Below are positions 54,653 to 63,262 of a stretch of DNA of 64,000 bases, piece by piece (position 1 is the stretch's first letter; each line of letters begins with the position of its first letter). This DNA is from Duganella sp. OV510 (GTDB lineage: Bacteria; Pseudomonadota; Gammaproteobacteria; Burkholderiales; Burkholderiaceae_D), in contig NZ_FNEQ01000001.1 in the NCBI RefSeq assembly GCF_900100205.1, positions 992,001-1,056,000 of the forward strand. The letters run 5' to 3'. The position numbers were made by a program, and so were the translations under genes. The notes under the pieces were generated by a model. The model was not told the DNA's origin. It searched no databases and worked only from the letters and a program-made list of their open reading frames with translations.

Positions 54653-55149
54653 ACATCACCACCACCGCCATTCCACAACAAACCGAGATAAGCCAACACC
54701 TGCGCGGCGCCGACTTTCACGACTGCTACACCACCGACCTCGCGCCTACGCCTCTGAGCGCACTGGAACTCTATCTGCGCGTGGCTGCCACCACGCCCGG
54801 CTGGGTCAACGCCGCCATGGCGCTGCGCAACCGCATCGTGCAACTGGTGGGCCTGAAAAACCTCGGCCTGCTGAGCGATATCGATCCAGCCAAGCCGGCC
54901 AGCGCCTATCAGGTCGGCGACCGCGTCGGCATATTTACCATCAACTATCTCAGCGAGCAGGAAGTCATCCTCGGCGACTCCGACAAGCACCTCAACGTCA
55001 GCCTCTCGGTCTGCAAGCTGCCGGGCAAGGTTGCGATCAGCACCGTGGTGCATACCCGGAATGCGCTGGGCCGCCTGTACATGCTATTTGTCGCCCCGGC
55101 GCACCGCCGCATCGTGCCGGCCACGCTGAGGAAAGCCAGCTTCCTGTAA
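54649..55149 (+). CDS. DUF2867 domain protein
   Basis: 166 residues ending in the DUF2867-type C-terminus HTRNALGRLYMLFVAPAHRR; the N-terminal half contains FHDCYTTDLAPTPLSALELY. Family members are small cytoplasmic proteins of unknown function. It is translationally coupled to the MCE operon by an ATGA overlap, so it may be linked to lipid transport, although that link is inference. A 30-base spacer precedes the nucleoside hydrolase gene. Confidence 0.85.
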   Translation: MNITTTAIPQQTEISQHLRGADFHDCYTTDLAPTPLSALELYLRVAATTPGWVNAAMALRNRIVQLVGLKNLGLLSDIDPAKPASAYQVGDRVGIFTINYLSEQEVILGDSDKHLNVSLSVCKLPGKVAISTVVHTRNALGRLYMLFVAPAHRRIVPATLRKASFL

Positions 55150-55179
55150 AATCCCCGCTTCACCGCATCAAGGATCGTC

Positions 55180-56142
55180 ATGGCTTACCCTCTCGCTCGC
55201 CCGTTGCGCGGGCTGTTTACCGCATTGGCGCTGTCGTGCGCTGTCGTCGCGCAGGCCGCGCCGCAAAAAGTCATCGTCGACATGGACATCGGCGACGACA
55301 TCGACGATGCTTTCGCCCTCGGCCTGCTGCTGCAAAGCCCTGAGATCGAGATTGTCGGCATCACCACCGCCTGGGGCGACACCGCCCTGCGCGCGCAACT
55401 GCTGGAACGCATGCTGCGCGAAACAGGCCACAGCCAGATTCCGGTGGCGCAAGGCGTCGCCACCAGCGGTAATCCGCAGCCGTTCACGCAGGCGCGCTAT
55501 GCACAGCGCGGCAAGCTGCCGGCAAAAGTCGATGCGGTGGACTTCTTGCTCGACCAGATCAAGCGCCAGCCCGGCCAGATCACGCTGCTGGCGCTCGGCC
55601 CGCTGACCAACATCGGCGCCGCCATCCAGCGCGACGCCGCCACCTTCAGCAAGCTGAAACAGGTCGCCATGATGGGCGGCTCGGTGCGCAGCGGCTACCG
55701 CAAGTCGCAATACGTGCCATCGCGCCCGGCCGACAAGGAATACAACATGGTCTCCGATATCGCCGGCGCGCAGAAGCTGTTCACCTCCGGCGTGCCGATC
55801 GTGATGATGCCGGTCGACTCGACCCAAATCCGCCTCGACGAAGTGGAACGCAACGCCCTGCTCGGCCACGGCTCGCCGGTGACCGATGCGCTGGCCCTGC
55901 TCTATCATCAATGGATCAACGCCTACCAGCCATGGTCCAGCAATATGCCGTCGCTGTTCGACGTGGTGCCGGTGGTATGGCTGATCGATCCGGCGGTCTG
56001 CCCGACCACGCCGCTGCGCATCGTCGTCGACAACGACGGCTACACCCGCGAGCAGCTGGGCAAGCCGAACGCGCAGGTCTGCCTGGCCTCGGACCAGAAA
56101 CGCTTCTTCGACATCATGATGCCGCGATTGCTGAAGGATTAA
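55180..56142 (+). CDS. Secreted inosine-uridine preferring nucleoside hydrolase
   Basis: 320 residues with a signal-peptide-like N-terminus (PLRGLFTALALSCAVVAQAA), so periplasmic. The metal-binding N-terminal motif is DMDIGDDIDDAFAL at residues 34-47, a slightly altered form of the DxDxGxDD signature. ITLLALGPLTNIGAAI, MMGGSVRSGY and MMPVDSTQ complete the active site. The C-terminal histidine region is less clear. It cleaves ribonucleosides to base and ribose for salvage. The SUI1/YciH gene starts 3 bases after its stop. Confidence 0.9.
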   Translation: MAYPLARPLRGLFTALALSCAVVAQAAPQKVIVDMDIGDDIDDAFALGLLLQSPEIEIVGITTAWGDTALRAQLLERMLRETGHSQIPVAQGVATSGNPQPFTQARYAQRGKLPAKVDAVDFLLDQIKRQPGQITLLALGPLTNIGAAIQRDAATFSKLKQVAMMGGSVRSGYRKSQYVPSRPADKEYNMVSDIAGAQKLFTSGVPIVMMPVDSTQIRLDEVERNALLGHGSPVTDALALLYHQWINAYQPWSSNMPSLFDVVPVVWLIDPAVCPTTPLRIVVDNDGYTREQLGKPNAQVCLASDQKRFFDIMMPRLLKD

Positions 56143-56145
56143 GCC

Positions 56146-56490
56146 ATGGCCCTTGTCTACTCCACCGAAACCGGCCGCATCTGCCCTGACTGCCGCAAGC
56201 CATTGGGCGATTGCGGCTGCAAAACGGCCGCCAAGGCCAAGCCGGCCGGCGACGGCAATGTGCGCGTGTCGCGCGAATCCAAGGGCCGTGGCGGCAAGAC
56301 CGTGACGCTGGTGCGCGGCCTGCCGCTGGACGCCGACGCACTGGCAACGCTGGGCAAGCAGTTGCGCAGCGCCTGCGGCTCGGGCGGCACCGTCAAGGAT
56401 GGCGTGCTCGAAATCCAGGGCGACCATTGCGAACGTGTGATGGCCGAACTGGTGAAGCTCGGCCACAAGCCCAAACGCGTCGGCGGTTAA
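56146..56490 (+). CDS. SUI1/YciH-type translation factor
   Basis: 114 residues of the eIF1/SUI1 fold as in E. coli YciH: VRVSRESKGRGGKTVTLVRG, LGKQLRSACGSGGTVKDGVL and EIQGDHCERVMAELVKLGHK. An N-terminal four-cysteine segment (ICPDCRKPLGDCGC) forms a likely zinc ribbon. YciH-like proteins affect initiation fidelity; the role here is inferred. It shares four bases at its stop with the convergent isochorismatase-like gene. It is 3 bases downstream of the nucleoside hydrolase gene. Confidence 0.93.
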   Translation: MALVYSTETGRICPDCRKPLGDCGCKTAAKAKPAGDGNVRVSRESKGRGGKTVTLVRGLPLDADALATLGKQLRSACGSGGTVKDGVLEIQGDHCERVMAELVKLGHKPKRVGG

Positions 56491-57098
56491 TGCTGCTTCG
56501 TGCGCTGGACCGACATATAGATATTGTCGCGCTCCAGCGCTTTCCCTTCGCGCACCGCCGTCAGCCACTGTTCGGTGCTGGCCACCGCCGCGAAGCCGGA
56601 ATGGAACACCGTGCTGAAGACACGATGTATCTCTTCCGCGCTGGCCTTGCCGGCCGCGTTTTCATACGATGGCGAACCGCTGGCGTCTGACAAAAACTCG
56701 ACCGACAAACCCTTGTGCGCGGCCTCGTAAATGGTCGACGCATCGCAGTTGTGCGTCATGTAGCCAACGATGGTCAGCGTGTCGACGCCGTTATCTGCGA
56801 TCCACTGTCCCAGATCCGTGCCGGTGAACACGCTGGCGTAAGTCTTGTTGATGTGATGGCTGGAGGGACGCTGGGCGATTTCATCGTGCAGCTGCCAGGT
56901 TGGCGAGCCCTTGGCGAAGATCGGCGACTGCTCCGGCGCGTCGTGCTGCACCACCACCACCGGGATGTCGGCGGCGTGCGCGGCATCCATGGCGCGGGTG
57001 ATATTCGGCAGCGTGACCTCCACCGGTGGGTATTCAATCTTCATATTCCCGCTGAAGTATTCGTTTTGCACATCGATGACGATCAGGGCACGGCGCAT
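56487..57098 (-). CDS. Isochorismatase-family cysteine hydrolase
   Basis: 203 residues from the ATG at 57096-57098; a longer frame upstream is not family-like. The catalytic triad is D9 (ALIVIDVQNEYF), K85 (HHINKTYASVF) and C118 (YMTHNCDASTIY). The fold covers nicotinamidases, isochorismatases and ureidohydrolases, so the substrate is open. It is divergent from the GlxA-type regulator with a 97-base spacer; that regulator may control it. Confidence 0.92.
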   Translation of the reverse strand: MRRALIVIDVQNEYFSGNMKIEYPPVEVTLPNITRAMDAAHAADIPVVVVQHDAPEQSPIFAKGSPTWQLHDEIAQRPSSHHINKTYASVFTGTDLGQWIADNGVDTLTIVGYMTHNCDASTIYEAAHKGLSVEFLSDASGSPSYENAAGKASAEEIHRVFSTVFHSGFAAVASTEQWLTAVREGKALERDNIYMSVQRTKQH

Positions 57099-57195
57099 GG
57101 TAATTCTCCTGGTTGGGTTGCGATGAGAGACATTGTGCGCCGCCGGACGGCGTGCCAACAGTGGCCCGAAGGCACACATACGATATAATCGGGCC

Positions 57196-58155
57196 ATGAA
57201 CGCGACCACCGCCCAAAACTACCGGATCGCCGTCATCGCCTTCGACGGCATCACACCCTTTCACCTGTCGGTACCCGGCATGGTGTTCCGTGACGCAGGT
57301 TTCGACCTGAAAATCTGTTCCGCAGACCCTTCGCCGCTGCGCACCACCGGCGGTTTCGATATCTCGGTCCGGCACGGCCTGTCGGCACTGTCCCGTGCCG
57401 ATATCGTCATCCTGCCGACCTGGCATGACGACTGCCGGGGCGCGCCGCCGGCGCTGCTGGAAGCGCTGAAACGCGCCCATCAGCGCGGCGCCCGCATCGT
57501 CGGTCTGTGTCTGGGCGCCTTCCCGCTGGCGGAAGCCGGCCTGCTGGCCGGCCATCGCGCCACCACGCACTGGGCGTTTGCCGATACGCTGGCCGGGCGC
57601 TATCCGGCCGTCGCGGTTGATCGCGAGGTGCTGTACGTCGATGATGATGTGCTGACTTCCGCCGGCGTGGCGGCGGGACTGGATTGCTGCCTGCACCTGC
57701 TGCGCCAGTTGCGCGGCGCCGAGGCGGCCAATCACATCGCGCGGCAGCTGGTGGTGGCACCGCAGCGGCAAGGCGGCCAGGCGCAGTTCATTGAACGTCC
57801 CGTGCCGGTCAGCGGCAGCGATGATCGGTTCGGGCAGGTACTGGAATGGGTCAACCGGCATCTGGCGCATCATCACAGCATCGATGCGCTGGCCGCGCGC
57901 GCCGCCATGAGCCGGCGCAATTTCACCCGCCATTTCCGCGATGCGACCGGCACCTCGTTCAAGCAGTGGCTGCTGAACCAGCGCGTGGCGCATGCGCAGC
58001 GGCTGCTGGAGAGCAGCGAGATATCGATCGAGATGGTGGCGCAGGAAGCTGGCTTTGGCTCCGCGCTGTCGTTGCGCCAGCATTTTCGCGCATCCTTGCG
58101 CACGTCGCCGTCGGCTTATCGCAAACTGTATCGTCCCACCGGAAATCAGCAGTGA
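57196..58155 (+). CDS. GlxA-type AraC transcriptional regulator with DJ-1/PfpI-like domain
   Basis: 319 residues from the ATG at 57196. Residues about 10-170 are a DJ-1/PfpI-like domain with the nucleophile-elbow Cys in IVGLCLGAFPLAEAGLL. The AraC DNA-binding domain (about 215-315) has HHSIDALAARAAMSRRNFTR and ISIEMVAQEAGFGSALSLRQ. The likely target is the divergent isochorismatase-like gene. Whether the DJ-1 domain is catalytic or only ligand-binding cannot be told. It converges on the RhlE-type helicase gene with a 24-base gap. Confidence 0.93.
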   Translation: MNATTAQNYRIAVIAFDGITPFHLSVPGMVFRDAGFDLKICSADPSPLRTTGGFDISVRHGLSALSRADIVILPTWHDDCRGAPPALLEALKRAHQRGARIVGLCLGAFPLAEAGLLAGHRATTHWAFADTLAGRYPAVAVDREVLYVDDDVLTSAGVAAGLDCCLHLLRQLRGAEAANHIARQLVVAPQRQGGQAQFIERPVPVSGSDDRFGQVLEWVNRHLAHHHSIDALAARAAMSRRNFTRHFRDATGTSFKQWLLNQRVAHAQRLLESSEISIEMVAQEAGFGSALSLRQHFRASLRTSPSAYRKLYRPTGNQQ

Positions 58156-58179
58156 CGCCATCCCATCAAGCCATGTAGC

Positions 58180-59433
58180 TTACTCGCCTGTCCCTTCGTT
58201 GGCGGCGGCTTCGCGCAGCTTGTCCTTCTTGCTCTTGCGCTTGCCCTTGATGCCACCGTTGACGATATCCGTGACGGCGCTTACCGGCTGCGCCGTTTCG
58301 GTCGGCTCAAAACCGGCGATCACTTCACGCGGCACACGCTGGTTCTGGCGCTTCTCGATCAGGCGGAAATGCTGCTCGGCGTCGGCGCTGACGAAGCTGA
58401 TCGCCATGCCGCTTTCGCCCGCGCGGCCGGTGCGGCCGATACGGTGCGTGTAGTCGACGGCGGAACGCGGCAGATCGTAATTCACCACCGCCGGCAGGCG
58501 CGCGATGTCGATGCCGCGCGCGGCCACGTCGGTCGCCACCAGCACTTGCAGATAGCCGCTGCGGAAGTCGGTCAGCGTCTGGGTGCGTGCGCCCTGGCTC
58601 AATTCGCCATGGAAGGACTCGGCATGAATGCCGTTGCGGCGCAGCTTGTCGGCCACGTGGTCGGACGCGTACCTGGAGGCGACAAACACCATGACGCCAC
58701 GCCATTTGTGCTGCTGGATCAGGTGCTTGAGCAGCATGGTCCGGCGCGGCACATCAACGCTGATTGCTCGCTGCGTGATCGCCGGCTGGTCGGACGACTC
58801 GGCCAGCACCTCGATGCGCGTCGGCGTGCGCAGCAGGCTGTCGGCCAGCTTTTGCACCGCCGGCGGGAAGGTCGCCGAGAAGAACAGGTTCTGGCGCTGC
58901 GCCGGCAGCAGCGCGAGAATGCGGTTCAGCTCTTCGCTGAAGCCGAGGTCCAGCAGGCGGTCCGCTTCGTCCAGCACCAGCATCGAGGTCTGCTCGATGC
59001 GCACCGCGTTGTGGTCAATCAGGTCCAGCAGGCGGCCCGGCGTGGCCACCAGGATGTCGGTGCCGCCGCGCAGCGCCAGCATCTGCGGATTGATCGAAAC
59101 GCCGCCAAACACCACCTGCACCTTGTAGGTGGTCGGCAGCATCGACACCAGCTGGCGCACCGACTCGCCCACCTGCGCCGCCAGCTCACGCGTCGGCACC
59201 AGAATCAGGCCGTGCAGCTGGCGCGGGCCGCCGCGCTTGGCCAGCAGCGTTTGCAGCATCGGCAGCGCGAAGGCGGCGGTTTTCCCGGAACCGGTTTGCG
59301 CCGCGCCCAGCACGTCTTCGCCGCGCAGGATGGCGGGAATCGCTTCGCGCTGGATCGCGGTCGGCTGCAGGTAGCCGATCTCGGTGATGGCGTTGAGCAG
59401 GGAGGGAGCAAGGCCCAGGGTGGAGAAGGACAT
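58180..59433 (-). CDS. rhlE: DEAD-box RNA helicase, RhlE type
   Basis: 417 residues. The helicase core motifs are complete: Q motif (YLQPTAIQREAIP), Walker A (AQTGSGKTAAF at about 45-55), PTRELAAQV, VLDEADRLLDLGF, SAT (FSATFP), VATDVAARGIDIARLPAVVN and HRIGRTGRAG. A basic C-terminal tail of about 40 residues (IKGKRKSKKDKL) is typical of RNA binding. RhlE-type helicases act in ribosome assembly and mRNA decay. The gene name is a family assignment. It is divergent from the M19 gene. Confidence 0.92.
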   Translation of the reverse strand: MSFSTLGLAPSLLNAITEIGYLQPTAIQREAIPAILRGEDVLGAAQTGSGKTAAFALPMLQTLLAKRGGPRQLHGLILVPTRELAAQVGESVRQLVSMLPTTYKVQVVFGGVSINPQMLALRGGTDILVATPGRLLDLIDHNAVRIEQTSMLVLDEADRLLDLGFSEELNRILALLPAQRQNLFFSATFPPAVQKLADSLLRTPTRIEVLAESSDQPAITQRAISVDVPRRTMLLKHLIQQHKWRGVMVFVASRYASDHVADKLRRNGIHAESFHGELSQGARTQTLTDFRSGYLQVLVATDVAARGIDIARLPAVVNYDLPRSAVDYTHRIGRTGRAGESGMAISFVSADAEQHFRLIEKRQNQRVPREVIAGFEPTETAQPVSAVTDIVNGGIKGKRKSKKDKLREAAANEGTGE

Positions 59434-59519
59434 ATCGGCCTGAATTCTTTAAATGAGGGCGATAGTATAAAGCATGCAGCGAATATACATTATGATGCAG
59501 TATAGCCGTTTTGATAAAG

Positions 59520-60515
59520 ATGAATGCCATGATCAATTGGGATGCCCACGCCTGCCTGCCCCAGCACCCGCTGGCCGATTTCACGCCGGTGCGCCGCCTG
59601 CACGCGGCTGGCGTCAATTATGTGTCGCTGAATGTGGGCGCCGATATGAATCCGCTGTCGCAGGTAATGACGGTGATTGCCGGCTACCGCGCTACCATTG
59701 CTGCCGATCCGCAGCGCTATGCGCTGGTGTCCAGCGTCGACGATATCATCCAGGCCGCCGCCGATGGCCGCATGGCGATCAGCTTCGACCTGGAAGGCGC
59801 GCTGCCGCTGCTGGAGCAGCCGGAAATGGTGGCGCTGTACGCGCAGCTGGGCGTGCGCCAGATCCACTTCGCCTACAACCGCAACAATAGCGTCGCCGGC
59901 GGCTGCCACGACGCGCCGCGCGGCCTGACGCCGCTCGGCCAGCGCATGGTGGCGGCGGTCAACGACAACGGCATCCTGATGGACTGCTCGCATACGGGCC
60001 GCGTCAGCAGCCTGGAGATCATGGAGGCGTCGTCGCAGCCGGTCATCTTCAGCCACGCCAATCCCTACACGCTGGTGCAGCACGGCCGCAACGTCACCGA
60101 CGAGCAGATACGCGCCTGCGCGGCCACCGGCGGCGTGGTGTGCGTTTCCGGCCTGTCCTTCTTCCTTGGCAGCGAACAGCCGGATGCGCACGCTGTGGCG
60201 CGCCATGCGGCCTATATCGCCGACCTGGTGGGCATACGCCATGTCGGCATCGGCCTGGATATCTGCTTCCAGCAGCCCGGCCTGGACGACACGCCGCCCG
60301 GCTTCGATCCATCGCACTGGTGGCCGGCGTCGGCCGGCTACAGCATGGCGCATCCGCCCAGCTTCACGCCGCCGGAAGTCTGGCGCGACCTGCCGGCAGC
60401 GTTGCGCCGCGCCGGCATGAGCGACAGCGAGGCGGAGCTGGTCCTGGGCCGCAACATGATGCGCGTGGCGCAGCAGGTCTGGGGCACGCCGGCGGCGCTG
60501 GCGCAAGCCGCCTGA
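59520..60515 (+). CDS. M19 family membrane dipeptidase-like protein
   Basis: 331 residues from the ATG at 59520 (MNAMINWDAHACLP); a TTG three codons earlier is possible, and no strong ribosome-binding site is seen for either. The M19 fold is clear: FDLEGALPLLEQPEMVALYA (metal Glu), LMDCSHTGRVS and VIFSHANPY (metal His residues) and HVGIGLDI. The first metal-ligand pair, normally H-x-D, is H10-x-C12 here. No signal peptide, so cytoplasmic. It might hydrolyse dipeptides or related amides. The convergent membrane protein gene abuts with no gap. Confidence 0.88.
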   Translation: MNAMINWDAHACLPQHPLADFTPVRRLHAAGVNYVSLNVGADMNPLSQVMTVIAGYRATIAADPQRYALVSSVDDIIQAAADGRMAISFDLEGALPLLEQPEMVALYAQLGVRQIHFAYNRNNSVAGGCHDAPRGLTPLGQRMVAAVNDNGILMDCSHTGRVSSLEIMEASSQPVIFSHANPYTLVQHGRNVTDEQIRACAATGGVVCVSGLSFFLGSEQPDAHAVARHAAYIADLVGIRHVGIGLDICFQQPGLDDTPPGFDPSHWWPASAGYSMAHPPSFTPPEVWRDLPAALRRAGMSDSEAELVLGRNMMRVAQQVWGTPAALAQAA

Positions 60516-60923
60516 TTAAGCGCGAACGCGGCGGACGCGCAGCGGCAGCCATTGGACAATGCCCCACGCCAGCTCCGGCACGATGAAGAGCCAAAGCAGC
60601 GGTGCACCGGTGGCGTGCAACGTCCAGATCATCCAGCTGCTGAACAGCAAGCGCGCGATGCCGTCGTAGCGGCCATACAGCGGCTGCGGGTCGCGGATGC
60701 GCAGCACCGACCATACCAGCACCACGCTGCCCAGCAGGCAGGCAAACAAAATGTGAAACGGCGTGAACGCCGGCAGCGCTGCGCCGCCCAGCGCCTGGTT
60801 GGTGGCGTCCAGCTGCGCGCGGACGATGGCAAAGCTCCACGGCGTGGCAAACGGCGCGGTCAGCACCAGGTCGTAGATGGCGCTGGCGCGGACGATGTGG
60901 CGATATGTGGCGATGTTCAGCAT
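60516..60923 (-). CDS. Small membrane protein under MerR control
   Basis: 135 residues with four hydrophobic segments (YDLVLTAPFATPWSFAIVRA, FHILFACLLGSVVLVWSVLR, LLFSSWMIWTLHATGAPLLW, LFIVPELAWGIVQWLPLRV). I do not recognise a family. The promoter carries a MerR-type long spacer and palindrome, and the divergent MerR regulator is the obvious controller. The substrate or stress is unknown. The gene starts at the ATG 60921-60923. Confidence 0.8.
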   Translation of the reverse strand: MLNIATYRHIVRASAIYDLVLTAPFATPWSFAIVRAQLDATNQALGGAALPAFTPFHILFACLLGSVVLVWSVLRIRDPQPLYGRYDGIARLLFSSWMIWTLHATGAPLLWLFIVPELAWGIVQWLPLRVRRVRA

Positions 60924-60949
60924 GGGCTCTCCCGTTCAATGATGTCGCC

Positions 60950-60981
60950 ATACTAAAGGCAGGAGTACACTCCAGGGTCAA
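60950..60981 (-). promoter_or_regulatory. MerR-type promoter and operator
   Basis: Reading leftward, a -35 TTGACC (60976-60981) and a -10 TAGTAT (60950-60955) are 20 bases apart, longer than the normal 17. The inverted repeat GGAGT-GT-ACTCC (60962-60973) lies inside this spacer. This is the classic layout in which a MerR dimer twists the promoter into an active form. It drives the 135-residue membrane protein gene. Confidence 0.75.
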
Positions 60982-61002
60982 GCACTAACTGGAGATCCAG
61001 GC

Positions 61003-61371
61003 ATGCAAATCGGTGAAATTGCCGCCGCCACCGGCATCAGCCGCGACACCCTGCGCTTTTACGAGAAGCGCGGCCTGCTGCGCGCGCGCCGGAGCGCCAA
61101 TGGCTATCGCGACTATCCGCCAGAAGCGGTGAATTGGCTGCGCTACATCCGGCTGGCGCAAACGCTGGGCTTCACGCTGAGCGAGATCGAGGCCGACCTG
61201 CCGCTGCTGGCCGAGCCGGACGACGCCGCGCCGCAGTTGCGCGCAGCCTTGCAGCGCAAGCTGGACGATATCGACCAGCGCATCCACGGCCTGCAACAAC
61301 TTCGCGGCGAGCTGGCGCGCCGCCTTGGAGACGATATGCATGCCTGCCCGCTACAGGGCGCCGTTACTTGA
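61003..61371 (+). CDS. MerR-family transcriptional regulator
   Basis: 122 residues. The N-terminal winged helix (MQIGEIAAATGISRDTLRFY, EKRGLLRARRSANGYRDYPP) is the MerR signature, followed by a coiled-coil dimer helix (LDDIDQRIHGLQQLRGELAR). The end HACPL has one cysteine only, so it is not a clear metal or redox sensor. It is divergent from the membrane protein gene and its operator sits in the shared region. Its stop overlaps the DUF4153 gene by eight bases. Confidence 0.93.
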   Translation: MQIGEIAAATGISRDTLRFYEKRGLLRARRSANGYRDYPPEAVNWLRYIRLAQTLGFTLSEIEADLPLLAEPDDAAPQLRAALQRKLDDIDQRIHGLQQLRGELARRLGDDMHACPLQGAVT

Positions 61372-63175
61372 GGCAGTTCTCGCGCGGCGGGTGCTCGGCT
61401 CTCAGCTCGAACCGCTGGCCGCCGATATCCAGTTCCTTGAAACGTGGTGTGGCCAGCGTGAATTCGCCCTTGCGCAGCTTTTCAATCAGCGGCTTGCAGG
61501 CAGCGTCGCGGTAGCTCAGCGTGGCAACCGTGCTCCACTTGCCATCGCCCTCTTCGGCATACAGCCGGGCGCCAAAGGCGTGCTGCTTTTCCAGCAGCAG
61601 CACATCCGGCTTGCCGTCGCCGTCGGCGTCGAACACAAAGGCGTCGCATTTGCCTTCTCTGGTGCTCAGGCACGAGGGCTTCTGATTGTCCGGTGTATCC
61701 TGCCAGTTTTGCGCCAGGAAGCCGGCCGGTACCTGGGCATTGGCCGGCCACACGGTCAGGTTGTCGGCCACCGACACTGGCGCTGTCGAATGCACCGGCG
61801 TCTTCCAGCGGTCCTTGTCATCCTGCGCCAGCATCGCCTTGGCGCCTGCCTGCAGTACCGCCGCATCCGGCCCGGTGGCGCGCGCCAGCTGCTGCAAGGC
61901 GGCCTTGCCATAGCGTCCGCCCTGGTAGCGCAGATAGTGGAAGTCGACATCGGCGGCTGCCAGCTTGCCCTGGGCCAGCCGCGCCATCTGGCTGTGCACG
62001 CCGATGCGCGCCGGGTCGGCCAGCGGCGAGAACAGCACCAGCAGCACTGCCAGCACCAGCAAAGCGGTGTAGATGTTCACCGTGGTCAGCGGCTGCAGCC
62101 AGGTGTCGTATTCGTAGGCGGCCCACAGGTAGCCGATGGCGTAGCAGGTGGTCACCAGCAGGTAGGCGGCGGCCATCACCCGGTCCGAGGTCCAGCCGTA
62201 CTGCGCCACCCGCAGCCCCAGCGCATAGATGCCGACCATGATCACTGGCAGGATCAGGATGGCGGCGGTGCGCGCACCGACACGCAGCGGCAGCGCGACG
62301 ATCGCGGCGCCGTTCTGGAAGGCGGCGTTGATCAGCACCAGCAGCACCGTCGCTGTCGCCAGCAGCACGGCGGTGGCGTGCCGTGTCTCCCACAGCGCGG
62401 TCAGGCCGGTGAAGGGCAGCGTGCACAGGAAGCCGGTCACCAGCACCACCGCCACCGGCAAGATCCACGACAGCAGCACCAGCAGCAAGGTGCGGATGCC
62501 GCGCACGATGGCCGGCCGCACGTCCGTCACATGCATGGCGCACGAGAAGGCGGTGCACACCACCGGCACGTTGAACCACGATTGCTGCAGCAGCTCGCGC
62601 AGGAAACCCAGCTTGACCAGCATGAACAGCTCGGCGCCCATCCACAGCACCAGGAACAGCGCGCCAACGAAGAACATGGAAAACAACAGTTGTATAGCCA
62701 GCTTCCAGGCGGTCTCGAAATAGCCGTTGTAGCTGGCGATGCGCCGGCCCTCGTGCGCGCCGGCCATCACCATCGCATGGGCGATAAAGAAGAAGGCGGC
62801 GGCGTAGCCCAGCAGCGGCACCGACGGCGACCACACGGATCTATACTGCCAGCGCGGCAGCAGCAGGTGCGAGTGCAGCCCGCGCCAGACATCGTGCTGG
62901 GCGAACAGCAGCAGCACCACGGCCGCCGCCAGCAGCCAGTAACCGACCGCGCGCAGCGTCAGGTGGCCCAGGCTGGACACCAGCAGCACCGGCCAGATCA
63001 GCAGCACCGTCATCAGCGGCACCATCACATAGGCCGACGTCGCCGGCCAGGCGGCGTCACGCGCGGCCGCATACAGCCAATACAGCAGCAATCCCTGCGC
63101 CAGCCCTGTCGCCAGCCGCGCCGCCATTACCTTGCGGCTGACTTGCGCTTCCAGCACGATCTCATTTTCCGCCAT
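61364..63175 (-). CDS. DUF4153 integral membrane protein
   Basis: 603 residues from the ATG at 63173-63175. About twelve membrane helices are packed in the N-terminal about 420 residues (LLLYWLYAAARDAAWPATSA, LTLRAVGYWLLAAAVVLLLF), then a soluble C-terminal domain of about 170 residues with a VFDADGDGKPDVLL calcium-like loop. DUF4153 proteins have no known role; an envelope or stress function is possible. It is divergent from dapC with an 87-base spacer. The family call rests on its size and helix pattern. Confidence 0.78.
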   Translation of the reverse strand: MAENEIVLEAQVSRKVMAARLATGLAQGLLLYWLYAAARDAAWPATSAYVMVPLMTVLLIWPVLLVSSLGHLTLRAVGYWLLAAAVVLLLFAQHDVWRGLHSHLLLPRWQYRSVWSPSVPLLGYAAAFFFIAHAMVMAGAHEGRRIASYNGYFETAWKLAIQLLFSMFFVGALFLVLWMGAELFMLVKLGFLRELLQQSWFNVPVVCTAFSCAMHVTDVRPAIVRGIRTLLLVLLSWILPVAVVLVTGFLCTLPFTGLTALWETRHATAVLLATATVLLVLINAAFQNGAAIVALPLRVGARTAAILILPVIMVGIYALGLRVAQYGWTSDRVMAAAYLLVTTCYAIGYLWAAYEYDTWLQPLTTVNIYTALLVLAVLLVLFSPLADPARIGVHSQMARLAQGKLAAADVDFHYLRYQGGRYGKAALQQLARATGPDAAVLQAGAKAMLAQDDKDRWKTPVHSTAPVSVADNLTVWPANAQVPAGFLAQNWQDTPDNQKPSCLSTREGKCDAFVFDADGDGKPDVLLLEKQHAFGARLYAEEGDGKWSTVATLSYRDAACKPLIEKLRKGEFTLATPRFKELDIGGQRFELRAEHPPRENCLK

Positions 63176-63262
63176 ATCCTGCACCTGTGGTTGTGTACCC
63201 GTATATTTTAACAATTTAGCATGGATGACCGGGCACACGCCGAGGCGCTATAATCAAGGACT

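Noticed and set aside
61325-63211. Long rightward open frame of 628 codons opposite the DUF4153 gene
   Set aside because: Mirror of a membrane protein gene; the product is a His/Gln/Arg-rich string with no domain.
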